A stretch of DNA of 6,450 nt, taken from NCBI GenBank assembly GCA_017537495.1, contig JAFYKS010000322.1, forward strand, positions 1 to 6,450, in the 5' to 3' direction. The notes below the pieces were generated by a model that saw only the letters and a list, made by a program, of their open reading frames with translations, did no database searches and was not told where the DNA came from. Origin of the DNA: Bacillota bacterium (lineage in GTDB: Bacteria; Bacillota; Clostridia; Peptostreptococcales; Anaerovoracaceae). A program made the position numbers and the translations under genes. This document shows positions 5,335-6,450 of the stretch, in pieces; the first letter of the stretch is position 1; the number at the start of each line of letters is the position of its first letter.

Positions 5335-6450
5335 TTATGCTTCCAGAGCCTTCAGAGCAGCCTGCTTTTCAGCTTCTCTGTCTTCCAGAACTCTCTGATA
5401 TTCTTCTTCAGTCATCTTTTCCATGGAGATGCCGGTAAAACCGTAGAAGATGGAAACCAGAGGATTCAGCCAGCACAGGATTGCATATGGTGCATAACCA
5501 CCCACACCCCACTGAGGCTGACCCAGGAAGGAACTCATGGTAGCACCGCAGGTGTTCCAAGGTACCAGGTTGGAAGTTACAGTACCTGCGTCTTCCAGAC
5601 ATCTGGACAGGTTCTTTGGCTTCAGTCTCATATCTTCGAATGCTTCCTTATACATTCTGCCTGGCAGAATGATGGCCAGATACTGGTCGCAGCAAACGAT
5701 GTTTACGAAGACACAGGAGAAGATAGTTACAGCAACCAGGCCGCCTGTGCCCTTTGCCACCTTCAGCAGTGCGTCTGCGATAGTACCCATGATACCGGTA
5801 CAGTCAACAATACCGCCGAATACCATAGCTGAAATGATCAGGGAGATAGTCCACATCATGGACTGCATACCACCGATAGACAGCAGGTACGCTACGTCTG
5901 CATTGGCATTATTGGATTCGTAACCATAGTTCAGGATGTACATCCACTTATCTGCCGGAATCACACCCTGCAGTGCGATACATCCAACCCCCAGGAACAC
6001 ACCGCCCATGAGTGACGGCAGAGCTGGCAGCTTCAGCGCTACGCAGGCGATAACGAAGATTGGTGGAATCAGATAAATCACACCTACATCGAATTCAGAT
6101 GCAATGCCAGCCATCAGTTCCTCTACATATGTCATATCTGCTTCGCCGCTGTGATTGAGGCCCAGAATCAGATATGCTGCCAGAGCAATCAGCAGAGATG
6201 GTGTTACGGTCCAGATCATATGACGGATATGATCAAATAAGGTAGACCCTGCAATAGCCGGAGCCAGGTTTGTGGTATCGGACAGAGGGGACATTTTGTC
6301 ACCGAAATATGCACCGGATACGATAGCACCTGCTGTCATGGCCGGATCGATACCAAGGCCCATACCTACACCTACCAGTGCCACACCGATTGTGCCGGCG
6401 GTGGACCAGGAAGAGCCGGTTGCCAGAGATACGATACAGCAGAGCAGACA
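5335..6450 (-). CDS. nhaC: NhaC-family Na+/H+ antiporter, copy 2 (5' end outside the window)
   Basis: The C-terminal 371 residues of a second NhaC-type membrane antiporter are visible; the frame is open to the window edge. Its first visible residue aligns with residue 113 of copy 1, so about 112 N-terminal residues are missing. A GTG at 6384 is an internal valine codon, not the start. It carries the same signatures: ATGSSWSTAG, GAYFGDKMSPLSDTTNLAP and CCDQYLAIILPGRMYKEAFED. By eye, about 29 residues differ from copy 1 over the last 177, so this part is roughly 84% identical. Differences cluster in two hydrophilic loops, matching copy 1 residues about 211-236 and 290-312, where copy 2 is shorter by three and four residues. 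Five of the six arginine codons seen are AGA. It ends at its own terminator, so it is a separate transcription unit from copy 1. The expected role is Na+/H+ exchange; the exact substrate pair is unproven. Confidence 0.9.
   Translation of the reverse strand, partial: CLLCCIVSLATGSSWSTAGTIGVALVGVGMGLGIDPAMTAGAIVSGAYFGDKMSPLSDTTNLAPAIAGSTLFDHIRHMIWTVTPSLLIALAAYLILGLNHSGEADMTYVEELMAGIASEFDVGVIYLIPPIFVIACVALKLPALPSLMGGVFLGVGCIALQGVIPADKWMYILNYGYESNNANADVAYLLSIGGMQSMMWTISLIISAMVFGGIVDCTGIMGTIADALLKVAKGTGGLVAVTIFSCVFVNIVCCDQYLAIILPGRMYKEAFEDMRLKPKNLSRCLEDAGTVTSNLVPWNTCGATMSSFLGQPQWGVGGYAPYAILCWLNPLVSIFYGFTGISMEKMTEEEYQRVLEDREAEKQAALKALEA

Noticed and set aside
1..6450. Mobile elements, CRISPR arrays, tRNA or rRNA genes
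   Set aside because: No transposase or integrase motifs, no regularly spaced repeat-spacer units and no tRNA cloverleaf or rRNA sequence were recognised on either strand.

Overview
This window holds a pyruvate formate-lyase operon (pflB–pflA) on the plus strand. Facing it on the minus strand are two tandem, closely related NhaC-family sodium/proton antiporter genes. The second antiporter gene runs off the right edge. A possible divergent gene starts at the extreme left edge. The content suggests a strictly fermentative, low-to-mid GC Bacillota, most likely a clostridial anaerobe. The reasons are the dicysteine-type PflB with its activase directly downstream, strong AAGGAGG-type ribosome binding sites, and the almost exclusive use of AGA for arginine in the strongly biased genes. 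The species cannot be named from the sequence.

Layout from left to right. Positions 1-13 may be the first four codons of a minus-strand gene. Positions 14-414 are non-coding and hold a good promoter for pflB, AT-rich repeats near the predicted transcription start, two TTGTTA direct repeats, and a short hairpin just before the pflB ribosome binding site. pflB (415-2646) is followed after 119 bases by pflA (2766-3479), and a 15-bp hairpin lies in the gap. A strong symmetric terminator (3493-3525) separates pflA from the convergent nhaC copy 1 (3596-5065, minus). The 269 bases upstream of nhaC copy 1 hold its promoter, a phased cluster of TAAACT half-sites, and the terminator of nhaC copy 2 (5335 to the window edge, minus).

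Function. PflA is a radical SAM enzyme that installs a glycyl radical on PflB. PflB then cleaves pyruvate with CoA to acetyl-CoA and formate, a main route to ATP in fermenters. The NhaC proteins are expected to exchange Na+ for H+ across the membrane, which fits pH and ion homeostasis in an acid-producing cell. Their terminators and promoter show transcription separate from pfl, so any functional link is inference. pflB and nhaC copy 1 use only AGA for arginine while pflA uses a mixed set, consistent with abundant PflB and scarce activase. The content is ordinary core metabolism. I did not find a novel defence, mobile or biosynthetic system; the points worth a second look are regulatory.
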